DNA of 64,000 bases from Actinomycetota bacterium. GTDB lineage: Bacteria; Actinomycetota; Thermoleophilia; BMS3ABIN01. The DNA is taken from assembly GCA_016235065.1 (NCBI GenBank), contig JACRMB010000005.1:332733-396732 (forward strand), written 5' to 3'. Positions 6,998 through 14,661 of the stretch are shown here, piece by piece. Both the position numbers and the translations under genes were made by a program. Every line of letters starts with the position of its first letter. The stretch's first letter is position 1. The notes beneath the pieces were generated by a model. That model made no database searches. It saw nothing but the letters and a program-made list of their open reading frames with translations, and was not told the origin of the DNA.

Positions 6998-9202
6998 TTA
7001 GAACATCGGGTCCATCTCGAGAGCAGGATGCCCGACTGAGGTCAGGTATTCCAGCACCTCTGACTCCTCAACTCCGTTTTCTTCGGTGGCGATCTTGTCC
7101 ACCAGGTCCGGTACGCCGGCACGCTCGCCAGCGGCCACCAGTATATCGCGCATCTCCTCCTTGAGCTCCTTGGGCATCCATACCAGGCGCTTGATGCCAC
7201 CGTCGGCGGAGATGAACTTGGGCGAGCCCATGTAGTAGCGTGAATGGCCGAGGAAGCCAGGGCTCTGCACGCCGCCGCCGACCGAACCGGCCAGAGTCGA
7301 GAACTTCATTCCTGAAGGCGTGTCACCCTTGTACTCGCGATTGACGGTCATGATGCCGTTACACATGGGCAGGATGCAGCTGATGACTTCGAAACAGCCG
7401 CATGAAGTCATGGGGTTCTCCAGCATCGAGTAGGTGTTGAACGCCTCGACGGCGCCCTGCGAATGTTCCTTCACATATTCGTTGACGCCGCTCCACTGGC
7501 CGCGCTCTTCATCAACAGTGACACCCTTGGGTACCGGCTGGTTACCGCCGGTCGGGTTCATCTCGTAAGCAGCCTTGCCGTCGAGCCAGTTGTAGGAACC
7601 ACAGAGGCCCGGGCGCTCCGGCGTGATCACGCAAACGTGCGTGGGCGCGAAGCTTTGGCAGAGGATACAGGAATAGAAGGTGTCGACACTCTCGTCGGTG
7701 AGGCTGCCAAGGCGGTCATCCCGCTCCTGGTAGGCGACCTGCGCCCGCTCGAGCAGTTTCTCGACATCTTCCTGCTTCGTATAGATGGTGACCTGCACCT
7801 TGTCCACCACTTCGCCGAAATCGGCGTGGTAGCGGGCATGGATGATCTTGCCCAGGTGCTCGAAGTTGAAGCCGGCGTCGTGGGCACGCTTGCTGATGCG
7901 CATCCAGATGGTGTCGCGCTGTCCCATGTGCAGGACGCCCTCGGCCTCGTTGAAGAAGGAGTGGCCCTGGCGCTCAAGGATCGGCTCGAAGTCCTTCTGC
8001 ATCTTGCGGCCAGAGACTTCCACATGAACGGCGAAAGGAATAGTGGCGCCTTCCTCGACATCGTCGATTTCGGGCCCGACCACGGTGACTTTGCCATCTT
8101 CCACGTCGTCAGCGATCTCGGTGAACTCGCATCCGGCGGATTTCGGCCCGGCCAGCTCTACCCAGTACTCGCCCTTGCGGATGCGCTCGCCCTCGAATGC
8201 GGGGCTGTAAGAGACAGGAACCGGCACTTCGGTGACGACGACCTTCAGGCCTCGTACCTCTATCGCCCTGGCGACCATCTCGTCATGAGGGACGTTGCTG
8301 ACCACGTGCTCATAGGTGCAGACACCAGTCGGCAGGATCTCCGGGATGTCAGTATCTGCGATCGTCGGGAAACCATACGAGATAGCGCCAGCGGCGGTCG
8401 CGTATTTCTTGTCAGATACCTCGTCCATAGCCAGCACAAAGGCAAAGACGCGATCCTTGTTGTACTTGAGGACGTTTCGGTAGTCACCGGCCTGGACACC
8501 GCCGAAGGCGAGCGCCGCGCGGGTGGCGAAACCGAGTGAGAAGATATGACCCGATACAAACGGGCTGAACGGAACCAGGCGGGTGTTCCAGCCCATCTCC
8601 ACGCCGCCCTCGACCAGCTGGTCGGCGAAGCTGACGCCGGTGTTCTGGTTCTTGCCGGCGATGAAGACGTAGAGCATCTTCTCCTTGAGCTCCTGGGCGA
8701 TCTTGACGGCGGTCTCGACATCCGGTGCCGCGCCGGTGATGGCGGCGAAGCCAGGCGCTGTGCCGTCGACGAACTCGACTCCGCGCTCACGCATGATTAC
8801 GTCGTCAGCCGCGCCAAGCCAGAGGTTGTCAGCGGTTGGTGCGATAGTCTCCGTATAGAAACCAGGCTGCAGCAGGTACCGTAGCGATTCGATTATCTCC
8901 TGGGAGAATAGAGTTGCGATACCGGCGTCGAGAGCCGTTCCCAGATACGGAGTCCACAGCGACGCAGCCGGGCCTTCCGGCAGCAGCTCGCGGGCGTGGT
9001 CCATGACCTGCTCCATGTCCTTGATCTTCTCGATCTTGATGCCGGTAAGGCCATAGATGACCGGCAGGTAGTATCCTGTGTTGGGAAGCTCGATAGCCTG
9101 CTCTGGACCGAACTGGTCGATCGCCCGCTGCAATGCTTCCTCGGCCTCGCTAACCCACTGATGGGCGCCGGCGATTACTGATGTCGCAATAAGTTTGCTC
9201 AT
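6998..9202 (-). CDS. acsB: Acetyl-CoA synthase catalytic (A-cluster) subunit
   Basis: This 734-residue enzyme condenses CO, the methyl group from AcsCD and CoA into acetyl-CoA. All six A-cluster cysteines are present: C512, C515, C524 and C534 (SCILCQSFAPTHVC, then GLCGSYNW) and C601/C603 (SCGCFEV). The spacing equals that of the Moorella enzyme with an offset of six residues. The length is that of bacterial AcsB with its N-terminal CODH-binding domain (bacterial Moorella/Carboxydothermus type, not the archaeal split form). The ATG follows AGGAGGAGAGC. The cooS stop is only 9 bp upstream. Confidence 0.98.
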   Translation of the reverse strand: MSKLIATSVIAGAHQWVSEAEEALQRAIDQFGPEQAIELPNTGYYLPVIYGLTGIKIEKIKDMEQVMDHARELLPEGPAASLWTPYLGTALDAGIATLFSQEIIESLRYLLQPGFYTETIAPTADNLWLGAADDVIMRERGVEFVDGTAPGFAAITGAAPDVETAVKIAQELKEKMLYVFIAGKNQNTGVSFADQLVEGGVEMGWNTRLVPFSPFVSGHIFSLGFATRAALAFGGVQAGDYRNVLKYNKDRVFAFVLAMDEVSDKKYATAAGAISYGFPTIADTDIPEILPTGVCTYEHVVSNVPHDEMVARAIEVRGLKVVVTEVPVPVSYSPAFEGERIRKGEYWVELAGPKSAGCEFTEIADDVEDGKVTVVGPEIDDVEEGATIPFAVHVEVSGRKMQKDFEPILERQGHSFFNEAEGVLHMGQRDTIWMRISKRAHDAGFNFEHLGKIIHARYHADFGEVVDKVQVTIYTKQEDVEKLLERAQVAYQERDDRLGSLTDESVDTFYSCILCQSFAPTHVCVITPERPGLCGSYNWLDGKAAYEMNPTGGNQPVPKGVTVDEERGQWSGVNEYVKEHSQGAVEAFNTYSMLENPMTSCGCFEVISCILPMCNGIMTVNREYKGDTPSGMKFSTLAGSVGGGVQSPGFLGHSRYYMGSPKFISADGGIKRLVWMPKELKEEMRDILVAAGERAGVPDLVDKIATEENGVEESEVLEYLTSVGHPALEMDPMF

Positions 9203-9211
9203 GCTCTCCTC

Positions 9212-11179
9212 CTACAACTCTCGCCGGGCGGCCATATCCAGCAGCACGCGCTCTTTTTCCTCGTTGATGCCGAGGGCTTCTCTTTTTTCCTGGATCTTGT
9301 TCAGCACCATCTCCAGGATCTTTTCCTTCTGGGGCTCGAAGACAAGCTGGCCTCCGACTTTCTCTTCCCAGCCGTTGGACATGATGTCCACGACTTCCTT
9401 ACAGTCTTCAACGGGGTTGCGAACACCGAAGACTACATAGGCGCCGGAGGCAGCGGCATAGGTGCCGATGGCCAGGGCCTTCTCGCAGTAGTATTCGGGG
9501 CAGATGGCCGCGATCGGCAGGTCGGAGATGTCCTCGCCGAGCCCGCCTTCCTCAACCACATGGGAGAGGATGGTCATGATGCGCGAGTTGTCCACGCAAC
9601 TTCCCAGGTGCAGCACCGGCGGCATCCCGACGGTCTCGCAGACCTCGCGCAGGCCGTCGCCCGCTTCTTCGAGTGTTTCCGGCGCCAGCAGACCGTACTT
9701 GGCTGACGCGTGCGCCGCGCAGCCGGTCTGGACGACCAGGATGTTGTTCTTGATCAGCTCGCGAACCAGGTAGATGATGCTCTCGTCCTGGGTGACCCGC
9801 GGATTGTTGCAGCCGACGATAGCCACCGCTCCCTGGATCTTGCCGTTCATGATGTTATCGTTCAGAGGCCGGAACGAAGCGCGATACTTGCCGCCCAGCA
9901 TGTAGTTGATGTATTCGTGTGAGAAACCGGCAACCATGTCGCCGGTGAACTGCGGGATGGCGACTTCGCCGCGGTTGGCGTAGTTATCGATTCCCATCCT
10001 GACGATATCCTTGGCGATGTCGAGGGCATGCTCTTCCTCGAACTCGACGTGAGTCGCACCGGGGATCTTCGCCTTCGGCGAGGTCGTGATCAGCTTGGTA
10101 TGGAACTTCTCAGCCAGCGGCTGCAGAGCCTGCAGCACGCACTGGACGTCGACGATCATGGCGTCCACGGCGCCAGTGATGATCGCCAGCTCCTGGTGCA
10201 GGAAGTTACCCGCGGGCGGGATGCCGTGCCGCTGCAGCACTTCGTTGGCGGTACAGCAGATGCCGGCGAGAGTGATACCCTTGGCGCCCTTGCTCTTCGC
10301 GTATTCGATGACTTCGGGGTCCTGGGCGGCGGCGACGATCATCTCCGAGAGCGTCGGCTCATGACCGTGGACGATTATGTTGACGTCTTCTTCCTTAAGT
10401 ACGCCCAGGTTGGCCTGCGAGACGATCGGCTTCGGCGTACCGAAGAGGACGTCGGACAGGTCAGTGGCGAGCATGGCGCCGCCCCAGCCGTCGGCCAGGG
10501 AAGTGCGCATGCCCTGGTCCAGCAGGTGGTCGGCATCCTGATCGACGCCCACATGGGTGCGATGCATGCTCTCGACGACCTCACGGTCTACGCCGCGGGG
10601 CACGATCTTCAGCTTGCGCCAGATATCCTGGCGTTTCTGCGGCGCACGCGAGACGTAATCGAGTTCGTCATCGACCACACCGTTGAAATTATCCAGCGCC
10701 CTCTGCGCCACCTCACCGGCGATATCATTGACTTCGCGTCCTTCCGTGGGGATCTTCATCAGGGCCGCCACAGCATTCAGCTTCTCCGGGTCCTTGATCG
10801 AATAACCCTGGACTTTGCCCTTGGATACCGCCAGCAGCGTGCGGGCGATGTCACGGCCATGGTCTGAGTGCGCCGCGACTCCGCCGGCGATCGCCCTGAC
10901 CATGTAACGGGCGCCGATGGTGCCGTGTGTGGCGCCGCAGATGCCGGTCTTCTCCTCGGCGTTCTTCCCTACCAGCCTGCAGGGACCCATGGCACACAGC
11001 TGGCAACAAGAACCAGCGGCGCCGATAGGACAGGCTTTCATCTCGTCGACTCGGGAAAACACAGTGCTGATTCCCGCGGCGTCGGCTTTCTGAAGCATTT
11101 CCAGCGCGGCCGGATCTATGCTCTTGGCGCGTGGCTCAGCCTTTTTCTTTTTGTCTTTTGTATCTTCTGAATCACTCAT
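9212..11179 (-). CDS. cooS: Carbon monoxide dehydrogenase catalytic subunit (Ni-Fe-S)
   Basis: This 655-residue CooS/AcsA reversibly reduces CO2 to CO at the C-cluster and feeds CO to AcsB. The N-terminal cysteine motifs for the B and D clusters are clear (KACPIGAAGSCCQLCAMGPC, then GICGATHGTIGAR). Later C-cluster ligand regions include ICCTANEVLQRHGIP, VGCNNPRV, QTGCAAHASAKYG, LGSCVDNSRI and CPEYYCEKA. It starts with a lysine-rich, charged leader of about 20 residues. The ATG overlaps the acsD stop by 4 bp (ATGA). Nickel insertion probably needs the CooC encoded at 15559-16317. Confidence 0.97.
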   Translation of the reverse strand: MSDSEDTKDKKKKAEPRAKSIDPAALEMLQKADAAGISTVFSRVDEMKACPIGAAGSCCQLCAMGPCRLVGKNAEEKTGICGATHGTIGARYMVRAIAGGVAAHSDHGRDIARTLLAVSKGKVQGYSIKDPEKLNAVAALMKIPTEGREVNDIAGEVAQRALDNFNGVVDDELDYVSRAPQKRQDIWRKLKIVPRGVDREVVESMHRTHVGVDQDADHLLDQGMRTSLADGWGGAMLATDLSDVLFGTPKPIVSQANLGVLKEEDVNIIVHGHEPTLSEMIVAAAQDPEVIEYAKSKGAKGITLAGICCTANEVLQRHGIPPAGNFLHQELAIITGAVDAMIVDVQCVLQALQPLAEKFHTKLITTSPKAKIPGATHVEFEEEHALDIAKDIVRMGIDNYANRGEVAIPQFTGDMVAGFSHEYINYMLGGKYRASFRPLNDNIMNGKIQGAVAIVGCNNPRVTQDESIIYLVRELIKNNILVVQTGCAAHASAKYGLLAPETLEEAGDGLREVCETVGMPPVLHLGSCVDNSRIMTILSHVVEEGGLGEDISDLPIAAICPEYYCEKALAIGTYAAASGAYVVFGVRNPVEDCKEVVDIMSNGWEEKVGGQLVFEPQKEKILEMVLNKIQEKREALGINEEKERVLLDMAARREL

Positions 11180-12135
11180 GATGCGACTTTCTCCTTGGTT
11201 TGTGCCTGAAGTCCTTCTATAGCCGTCCGAACCAGTTTGACCGCATCCGGATGACGCATTACCAGGATGTCGGTACCGGCGAGCAGCAGGGTTGTAGCGG
11301 TGATAGCCTCCCAGAGGACGCCCCGGGTCTCTACATTGCCGTACGTGGGTTCTTCTTCCTCGCTGACCCTGGATTCCTTGGCTTTCCAGGTCTCAGGCGC
11401 GAGGTTGTTGAGGATCGGCATCTGCATCTTGCCGTCGTTCTGCATGAGTGCGGCGAGCCGGTCCCTCTCCATAATAGAATAGCAATACTCCAGGCCGTAA
11501 CCCAACGCGCCAGTGGTAGGATCGATGATGATCTTGTCCTCGGGAACACCCAGCTGGGTGAGCAGCACATTCAGCTGTTTTGCCAGGTTCACGTCCATCG
11601 AGGTGAAGCCGACCACCGGCTTTTTGTAGCCCATCGCCGCGGCTCCGATCAGGCGGTGGTTGGATTCTTCAACCGGGCCGATGGGGATGTTCGCGTCCGG
11701 CAGGGCCTCGGCCACCTTCTTGAGCACGTCGGCGTCTTTGTCGGGAGTGCCCGTGCCGTAGACGATGAGCGGGACGCTGATCGCTTCATAGACTTTCTTC
11801 ACGGTCTCGGCAGCTGACTCAGGCGAAGCGTCACTGCCGTTGGGATCGATGCTGCGAAGCTGCAGACAGATGGCGTCGGCGCCGAACTCGTCCTGGCATT
11901 TCTTCGCCCAGGCGACCGGATCGCTCATAACATCGTCATAGACCTTGCGTACAGTCTCAGGCCAGTCAGGTTGGGCTTCGTCGTATACTTCCATGGCGAT
12001 CATGGGCGCGTTCGGCATATCGCCTTCCCAAAGGTGGAAGGGGAAAGTGGTCTCGCCACCGACCTTCTTGTCCGCTCCGATGGTTACTTCGCGGATGACA
12101 CCCTTACACGATTCAACAGGCGGTTCAAATGACAA
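11176..12135 (-). CDS. acsD: CO dehydrogenase/acetyl-CoA synthase corrinoid iron-sulfur protein, small (delta) subunit
   Basis: This is the 319-residue small subunit of the corrinoid iron-sulfur protein, a TIM barrel that forms a heterodimer with AcsC. Family segments include PIGPVEESNHRLIGAAAMGY and IIIDPTTGALGYGLEYCYS. It is the first gene of the operon. A longer frame starts at an ATG at 12171, but that codon lies inside a REP-like hairpin. A clear ribosome site, GGAAGGAGAGG, sits just before a TTG at 12135, which I take as the true start. The gene is followed by cooS with a 4-bp overlap. Confidence 0.95.
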   Translation of the reverse strand: MSFEPPVESCKGVIREVTIGADKKVGGETTFPFHLWEGDMPNAPMIAMEVYDEAQPDWPETVRKVYDDVMSDPVAWAKKCQDEFGADAICLQLRSIDPNGSDASPESAAETVKKVYEAISVPLIVYGTGTPDKDADVLKKVAEALPDANIPIGPVEESNHRLIGAAAMGYKKPVVGFTSMDVNLAKQLNVLLTQLGVPEDKIIIDPTTGALGYGLEYCYSIMERDRLAALMQNDGKMQMPILNNLAPETWKAKESRVSEEEEPTYGNVETRGVLWEAITATTLLLAGTDILVMRHPDAVKLVRTAIEGLQAQTKEKVAS

Positions 12136-12469
12136 GGCAATCCTCTCCTTCCTAATATATCCAGGGGACATGATTATTCGTGTCCCCTGACTAACAAGGT
12201 TTCCCAGGGGACATGATTATTCGTGTCCTCTGACTAACAAGGTTATTTGGCATATGGCAGGGGCAGACAGCGTTACCGCAGTGCAGTCCTGGGTCCGCCC
12301 AGCCCGTAAAAATTAAAGGTTCGAGGCGCAAGCCAGAAAACTCAACCTCCGGCTTGACGAACTCGGACCTTATATCAAGAACCCGTCCGGCTACCGTCCC
12401 TGGCGGTCCGGCTCCGTCCGAGCCTCAACGCGTCCGTACTTAGTTCTTTGTTTCACAAGCGTACGGTAA
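12136..12469 (-). promoter_or_regulatory. Long structured 5' leader of the Wood-Ljungdahl operon, with attenuator-like hairpin
   Basis: From the predicted transcription start near 12469 to acsD there are about 334 untranslated bases. In transcript order I see CCGTAC/GTACGG with an inner TTGT/ACAA, then GGCTC-GGACG-GAGCC, then CCGG-ACCG/CGGT-CCGG. Next is a long stem, AAGGT-CGAG...CTCG-ACCTT with inner CAAGCC/GGCTTG (12316-12371), followed by an A/T-rich tail with five Us. This last hairpin looks like a Rho-independent terminator. A further GC-rich fold and the two REP-like hairpins follow. The arrangement suits a riboswitch or protein-dependent attenuation. I cannot match it to a known riboswitch class. 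Confidence 0.5.
12162..12244. repeat. Two tandem REP-like hairpins in the acsD leader
   Basis: Two 40-bp copies at 12162-12201 and 12205-12244 differ at one base. Each is a hairpin, CAGGGGACATGA-loop-TCGTGTCCCCTG, followed by CTAACAAGGTT. The period is 43 bp. They end about 10 bases before the acsD ribosome site, so they form part of its 5' untranslated region. The type is related to, but different from, the hairpin at 6937-6983. Confidence 0.85.
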
Positions 12470-12475
12470 GGGTGA

Positions 12476-12505
12476 ATAATAACACCGTCCGGAGGCACTC
12501 GTCAA
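12476..12505 (-). promoter_or_regulatory. Sigma-A-type promoter of the acsD operon
   Basis: On the minus strand, TTGACG (12505-12500) and TATTAT (12481-12476) are separated by 18 bases and point toward acsD. The same TTGACG -35 hexamer occurs before fhs. Confidence 0.6.
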
Positions 12506-12513
12506 TAAGAAAT

Positions 12514-12537
12514 GCAGATACCATGACCGGTATCTGC
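12514..12537. promoter_or_regulatory. Inverted repeat GCAGATACC-N6-GGTATCTGC, candidate operator
   Basis: Perfect 9-bp arms with a 6-base spacer sit just upstream of the -35 box of the acsD promoter and about 140 bp before the divergent small gene. The position suits an activator site for the Wood-Ljungdahl operon or a shared operator. It lacks a T-run, so a terminator is less likely. Confidence 0.5.
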
Positions 12538-12676
12538 AACACTGCAACAATGAGCACAAACAGGCTTAATAATCACAGCAATTGGATATTTATATAACAT
12601 CAGTTTTCATGGGTGGACAGCTCTGCGGTTCCTGAGCCGGAAATCCTCGATCCAGACAGGAAGAAGGAGGAAAAAA

Positions 12677-12940
12677 ATGGGATATACACAGGTGGGACTT
12701 GAAGACAGGATCTACGAGATGTACCCGGAACTCATGCAGCATCGGATAGCGATCAAGCTCAGCTTCGATGAGGGGCGGAACGCATGGGTCGTGACCTTTG
12801 AGAAGGACGGCAAAAACAGGCACGCGTTCCTCGACAAGGGCGACGCCGACGAGTGTATGGACGGCCAGAGCTGCATCTACCTTGGGACACTGGTTGCCCA
12901 GTACATAAAGGACCTCGAGGAAGAGCTGGGGATATCATGA
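12677..12940 (+). CDS. Small protein of unknown function, co-transcribed with a DsrC-like gene
   Basis: This 87-residue acidic, soluble protein has no signal or membrane segment that I can see. It has only two cysteines, close together (ECMDGQSC), and a mixed alpha/beta look with a C-terminal amphipathic helix (VAQYIKDLEEELG). I do not recognise the family. The start is well supported: AAGGAGG followed by six A's and ATG. Its stop overlaps the start of the DsrC-like gene (ATGA), so the two are coupled and may act together. It is divergent from the Wood-Ljungdahl operon, across a 432-bp non-coding stretch. Confidence 0.75.
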   Translation: MGYTQVGLEDRIYEMYPELMQHRIAIKLSFDEGRNAWVVTFEKDGKNRHAFLDKGDADECMDGQSCIYLGTLVAQYIKDLEEELGIS

Positions 12941-13242
12941 ATTTCAACCTCAACGAAGAAGGCTACCTGGCGGATACGGACAGCTGGGATGAGGATGTCG
13001 CCAAAGCCATCGCCGGCAATGAGGGTATCGATTCCCTGACGCCGGAGATGATGGATGTCATCCGTTTCATGCGCAGCTATTATCAGAGCTACAATTCGTT
13101 CCCCATCCTCAACACGGTCTGCAAGAACGTGCACCAGCCGCAGGACTGCGTCAATGAGGAGTTCATAGATCCGCTCAAGGCGTGGAAGATCGCGGGACTG
13201 CCAGACCCTGGTGACGAAGTCGTCACATATCTTAAGCGCTAG
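12937..13242 (+). CDS. DsrC/TusE-family protein lacking the C-terminal cysteines
   Basis: This 101-residue protein shows the DsrC/TusE/DsvC fold: GYLADTDSWDEDVAKAIA, then LTPEMMDVIRFMRSYYQSY, and a C-terminal KAWKIAGLPDPGDEV. Active DsrC and TusE carry one or two cysteines here (ACKIAGLPKPTGC type). In this protein the first position is Trp and the last is replaced by GDE, so the redox arm is absent. The two remaining cysteines sit mid-protein (TVCKNVHQPQDC). A sulfur-carrier role is therefore doubtful; a regulatory or binding role is possible. The ATG overlaps the upstream gene by 4 bp. Confidence 0.82.
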   Translation: MNFNLNEEGYLADTDSWDEDVAKAIAGNEGIDSLTPEMMDVIRFMRSYYQSYNSFPILNTVCKNVHQPQDCVNEEFIDPLKAWKIAGLPDPGDEVVTYLKR

Positions 13243-13269
13243 CAGTCACGTCAGCTACCAGTACAGTAG

Positions 13270-13911
13270 TTATCTCCTGCGGGATCGAGTCCTGATGACA
13301 TAGCCGCCTGCGCCCACAGCCAGCAATCCAGTCACCGGCGCCATCAGCATTAGACCGGTGCCGGGAAGCGAGGCTGGCAACGATGTGGCCGTCAGGACAT
13401 ACGCGTCTTCCTGAACGGTCGTAGTGACAGTGAAGTCTTCACATGCCGGCGTCGTTCCCTGAACTATCAGTACCGCGACCTGATGCTGGCCGGGAGCCGA
13501 CGTCGCCGGCACCATGAAACTACCGCTAAAACTCGCCAGCATGGTGGCGGTATCGTAGTCAGAAGGCATGGTTCCCAGAAGCATCGCGCCGGCCATATCG
13601 GTCTCGACCCACCAGACTTCGAAATCAGGCCCCGGCATGACGATTGAAGGATCGGATTCGGGAGCATCAAATGCTCTCGAGGTTGGAGACAGCATCACCG
13701 AGCCAGACACCGAAAACGCGCTTCCCGCTGGCCCCTGGGACGGGACAACGGAAAATATGCCCCTTTCCGCTCCGCATTCCTGGACTGGCACCTGCGCAAA
13801 AGTTGTCGCCGGAACCAGGCAGAAGAAAGCCAGCGTAAAAGAGAATAAGGCAAGGGCCATCAGCCGATGATTGGGTTTTCCGGGAATCATTCGTGAAATT
13901 CGAAGATTCAT
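13270..13911 (-). CDS. LPxTG-type surface protein (LPGTG), paralogue of the adjacent gene
   Basis: This 213-residue secreted protein has a long signal peptide (hydrophobic core about 17-35, cut after TTFAQ), a single beta-sandwich-like domain with PSQGPAGSAFSVSGS near residue 55, and a C-terminal sorting signal: LPGTG, a hydrophobic stretch and RTRSRRR. Sortase would anchor it to peptidoglycan. It is 4-bp coupled to the upstream paralogue and has a GAAAGGG ribosome site. The domain looks IPT/TIG- or Ig-like, but I cannot name it firmly. Two cysteines (ECGAERG, PACEDF) match those of the paralogue and may form a disulfide. Confidence 0.8.
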   Translation of the reverse strand: MNLRISRMIPGKPNHRLMALALFSFTLAFFCLVPATTFAQVPVQECGAERGIFSVVPSQGPAGSAFSVSGSVMLSPTSRAFDAPESDPSIVMPGPDFEVWWVETDMAGAMLLGTMPSDYDTATMLASFSGSFMVPATSAPGQHQVAVLIVQGTTPACEDFTVTTTVQEDAYVLTATSLPASLPGTGLMLMAPVTGLLAVGAGGYVIRTRSRRR

Positions 13912-14528
13912 GAAACGCCCTTTCTTCCGTTTTTAGATACTCGCCGGCTCCGGCGGACTAACGCACCCGATCCCAGCGCAAGCAGACCAGCCGCAGGAGC
14001 CATGAGTGTCAAACCTGTCGCAGGCAGGGAATTCGCTGTCTGCACATATGCATCCCGGCTCACTGCCTCGGTGACCTGAAAGGCCAGGCATGCCGGATCG
14101 ATATATCCCTGTGGCAGGAAGCCGACGTCGTGATTTCCGGAGGCGGCGTCTGACGGGATCATGATAGTGCCACTGAAGCTGGCAATATCGTTCTGATCGA
14201 TATCCGTTGGCAGCTCGGCGAGCACCTCGCCGCTGTCCATCCATACCATTGCCGTCACCGGGCCGGCGATGCCGGCGGCTGGCACAGGCGCTCCCTCCGT
14301 GGCTCCGCCACCTATATCAAGCCCATACATAACCGCGAACGAGCCGGAAACATCCACGGTGCTTCCCGCGGGGCCAGATTGCGGCGAAAGGAAGAACTCT
14401 CCCTGGATCGAATCCTGGCTGTTGCAGGTACCGATTTGCGTCTGCCGCCCGAGGGCCGGTCCTGTGATGGAAGCCAGGATTGCCAGCATCCCGGCGAAAA
14501 GCATGAGTATCATTAAACGCCGTTTCAT
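13908..14528 (-). CDS. LPxTG-type surface protein (LPATG)
   Basis: This 206-residue secreted protein has the same plan as its downstream neighbour: signal peptide (about 1-27), the shared motif SPQSGPAGSTVDVSGSF, a conserved second cysteine (DPACLAF) and a sorting signal (LPATG, hydrophobic stretch, RRSRRVSKNGRK). The two probably arose by tandem duplication. No cell-surface sortase is adjacent; the nearest is at 56820-57572. The ECF-type promoter motif seen near that sortase is not found upstream of this gene, so it is probably regulated differently. Confidence 0.8.
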   Translation of the reverse strand: MKRRLMILMLFAGMLAILASITGPALGRQTQIGTCNSQDSIQGEFFLSPQSGPAGSTVDVSGSFAVMYGLDIGGGATEGAPVPAAGIAGPVTAMVWMDSGEVLAELPTDIDQNDIASFSGTIMIPSDAASGNHDVGFLPQGYIDPACLAFQVTEAVSRDAYVQTANSLPATGLTLMAPAAGLLALGSGALVRRSRRVSKNGRKGVS

Positions 14529-14547
14529 CCTGCTCCCCTTTCCGGTT

Positions 14548-14581
14548 TAAAAAAGCATGGGCGGCCCTGAAGGCCGCCCAT
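14548..14581 (-). terminator. Rho-independent terminator after folD
   Basis: On the minus strand, ATGGGCGGCC, a 5-base loop and GGCCGCCCAT are followed by GC and six Ts. It lies downstream of folD and before the LPATG gene, and so ends the RACo-cooC-folD transcript. Confidence 0.85.
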
Positions 14582-14661
14582 TAATTACCCTGATATTACA
14601 GAGCCTATTCCTGTATGCATAATATCCGCGCCTTTCCCGCTTTTTGCAGGAACATTCGTGA

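Larger units (their letters stand above)
12245..12676. other. 432-bp non-coding divergent region
   Basis: No gene is visible. On the minus strand it holds most of the structured leader, the promoter and the inverted repeat of the acsD operon, listed separately. On the plus strand, TATAAC near 12593 could be part of the promoter of the small gene and DsrC-like pair, but no good -35 box is present. GC-rich CCGTCC-type repeats fill 12380-12435. Confidence 0.6.

Noticed and set aside
12136-12171. acsD start at the ATG at 12171
   Set aside because: That ATG lies within the REP-like hairpin and has no ribosome site; the TTG at 12135 has GGAAGGAGAGG 6 bases upstream.
6937-12244. Insertion sequence remnants
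   Set aside because: The hairpins are short repeats without transposase coding sequence, target duplications or left and right ends of a larger element.
12316-12371. tRNA-like segment (GGTTCGAG next to a CAAGCC/GGCTTG stem)
   Set aside because: No cloverleaf, acceptor stem or anticodon arm can be built; it fits a single long hairpin better.
12245-12470. Cobalamin or THF riboswitch in the acsD leader
   Set aside because: I looked for the conserved cobalamin and THF core motifs and did not find a convincing match, so I report only an unclassified structured leader.
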